Position numbers and translations under genes: made by a program
Shown here: in pieces, positions 39,881 to 41,040 of the stretch
Position numbering within the stretch: position 1 is the stretch's first letter
How the letters are laid out: each line of letters starts with the position of its first letter
From: an uncultured Candidatus Berkelbacteria bacterium
Lineage (GTDB): Bacteria > Patescibacteriota > UBA1384 > 2-12-FULL-50-11
Assembly (NCBI GenBank): GCA_903839975.1
Contig: CAIMEH010000005.1
Location: 1-41,040, forward strand
Direction: 5' to 3'
Length of the DNA: 41,040 nt
Notes under the pieces: generated by a model
The model's input: only the letters and a program-made list of their open reading frames with translations
Databases searched by the model: none
What the model was told of the DNA's origin: nothing

Positions 39881-41032
39881 CTAAGGGTAAATCTTAATTA
39901 GTTGCAAGGCTAAGTAGAGCTCCACTGCTTCGGTAAATTTTCGGGGATCTTTGTCTAATTTTTCGGTAATTTTATCAAGACGGTAGATAACAGTGTTTCG
40001 GTGGATTTTTAGCATCTCCGAGGTTTGAGTGAGGTTTAGGTCGTGTTCCAGAAATGCCTCAAGCGTTTCCGTTAATTCTGGGTCATCTAGGTTAGCTAAG
40101 ACATTTTTGGCGTGCTCTCTTTTTTGGCTGGTTGAACTGGATATTACTAGCGGTAGAACCCCTAAAACATCACTGCGATAGACCGAGTTAAGACCTTGGA
40201 GCTTACTGCCAACTTCCAACACTTGCAGCGCCTCCTGGACCGACTGGAGCAAGCCAGCGACCGATGAGGACGGCGAGCCTATCCCAACGGTTACGTCCTT
40301 AATGTAAATATTTTTTAGCGGCAGAACGACCTCGCCATAATGAGTGGTTATTAATTTACTAAAATTATTAAAGTCTGTGCTTGAAAGGTCCTTGAACACC
40401 AAGAAGCGATCGTTACCAATATAGCCGATAACGTTGTCTTGGTTTTTACTAAAGAAGCTAGTTAGACTCTGCTCAATATCATGCTTTTTGGCGTCGATTA
40501 AATTCTTTTTCTCTCCAAGTGGCTGGCCAATGGTCTGCAGATAGTTGTTCCAGAACCCAGAGAGCTCAAAGATAATTGCACACCGCTGGACATCGAGACG
40601 ATAGCCTAGGGCCGCCATCTGTTGCTCTAGCTCTTCGTCGTCGATAGTCATCGGTCGGTAGGCCAGCCTTGCCATCAACAGATCAACCGCATCAGGACGT
40701 GGTTTGTGAATAGTCATAAACTGCTGAATTATTAACTCGGCTAAGCTATTTGTAACCTGAATGGTTTGGATATCTTCTTCACTGGATTCGGTCACAACCA
40801 TGCCGATAATTTTTTCATCGTTATAGAGGGGGACAGCCCTGAGCTCTGGATGATCTTCGACTGCAAATGAGGTTTTGTCGCGAGTTAGTGCACCTTTTAC
40901 AATAAACCCTTTAATTCTTGGGAAGTCGTTAACTTCGTCAAATGGCTTGCCATTTGGATCACAGATTACGATGGGTTTGGCTGTTATTCTCTTAATCTGT
41001 TGATAAAGTTCTTTAAGCAAAAATGGTGACAT
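39881..41032 (-). CDS. CdaR/PucR-type sugar-diacid-like transcription regulator
   Basis: 383 residues. The N-terminal CdaR-type sensor domain (RITAKPIVICDPNGKPFDEV, YNDEKIIGMVVTESSEEDIQ), a degenerate GGDEF-like middle (VIGYIGNDRFLVFKDLSS), and a C-terminal PucR-type HTH (LEHDLNLTQTSEMLKIHRNT, VIYRLDKITEKL). CdaR senses sugar diacids in E. coli, but the ligand here is unknown; reduced CPR genomes often keep such a regulator without the catabolic genes. The ATG at 41032 is eight bases from the window edge, so its control region is not visible. Confidence 0.9.
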   Translation of the reverse strand: MSPFLLKELYQQIKRITAKPIVICDPNGKPFDEVNDFPRIKGFIVKGALTRDKTSFAVEDHPELRAVPLYNDEKIIGMVVTESSEEDIQTIQVTNSLAELIIQQFMTIHKPRPDAVDLLMARLAYRPMTIDDEELEQQMAALGYRLDVQRCAIIFELSGFWNNYLQTIGQPLGEKKNLIDAKKHDIEQSLTSFFSKNQDNVIGYIGNDRFLVFKDLSSTDFNNFSKLITTHYGEVVLPLKNIYIKDVTVGIGSPSSSVAGLLQSVQEALQVLEVGSKLQGLNSVYRSDVLGVLPLVISSSTSQKREHAKNVLANLDDPELTETLEAFLEHDLNLTQTSEMLKIHRNTVIYRLDKITEKLDKDPRKFTEAVELYLALQLIKIYP

Positions 41033-41040
41033 AATTTCTC

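Overview
The window looks like a chromosomal segment of a Patescibacteria (CPR) genome, possibly Saccharibacteria. This rests on gene content and style, not on a marker-gene tree: tightly packed genes, many small membrane or secreted proteins, type IV pilin-like proteins, LysM/CHAP and C39-like cell-surface enzymes, a DUF5674-like protein, and a CdaR/PucR-type regulator. No rRNA is present. Base composition is moderate. The standard code fits every gene, since TGA is used as a stop (for example at 38138-38140).

Layout. 1-1938: 3' part of a MacB-type permease and its ATPase. 2012-2482: a degenerate pilin-like gene. 2550-5800: an accessory strip of small same-strand gene sets separated by a repeated non-coding module rich in palindromes. 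It lies directly at the 3' end of typA and contains a second, diverged copy of the typA 3' end. 5808-8845: typA and a DEAD-box helicase, with structured non-coding DNA behind the helicase start. 9258-11155: a LysM-CHAP protein and a C39-like protease. 11210-14899: tRNA-Arg, an HD protein, an SPW-repeat protein, a long tmRNA, a MazG-like protein, an HTH-Hsp20 fusion gene, a cyclophilin and tRNA-Val. 15129-17903: a polysaccharide deacetylase, two small surface proteins, tRNA-Glu and a classical pilin. 17937-22184: envelope glycosyltransferases. 22250-29102: a bactofilin-like membrane protein, then a six-gene minus-strand operon ftsE-ftsX-(coiled-coil CHAP)-small membrane protein-PH protein-secreted OB-fold protein. 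29189-36016: a PIF1-like helicase, then the operon greA-serS-secA-TPR. 36413-38526: a soluble histidine kinase and a CheY-like regulator. 38527-39279: a structured non-coding stretch with another repeat copy. 39280-41032: a two-HTH regulator and a CdaR-like regulator.

How the parts work together. The core is housekeeping: translation rescue by tmRNA, TypA, SerS, GreA, SecA. Around it sits a cell-surface programme: FtsEX with a CHAP hydrolase candidate for septal wall cleavage, LysM-CHAP, a deacetylase, glycosyltransferases and pilins. Regulation looks economical. Many genes have a -10 box 4-7 nt before the start codon, so their mRNAs are probably leaderless, and three convergent gene pairs share a four-base stop.

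The most unusual parts are the typA-adjacent cassette-like strip, the HTH-Hsp20 gene with an internal ribosome site, and several structured intergenic regions. Every function is read from sequence motifs only; no database search was run.
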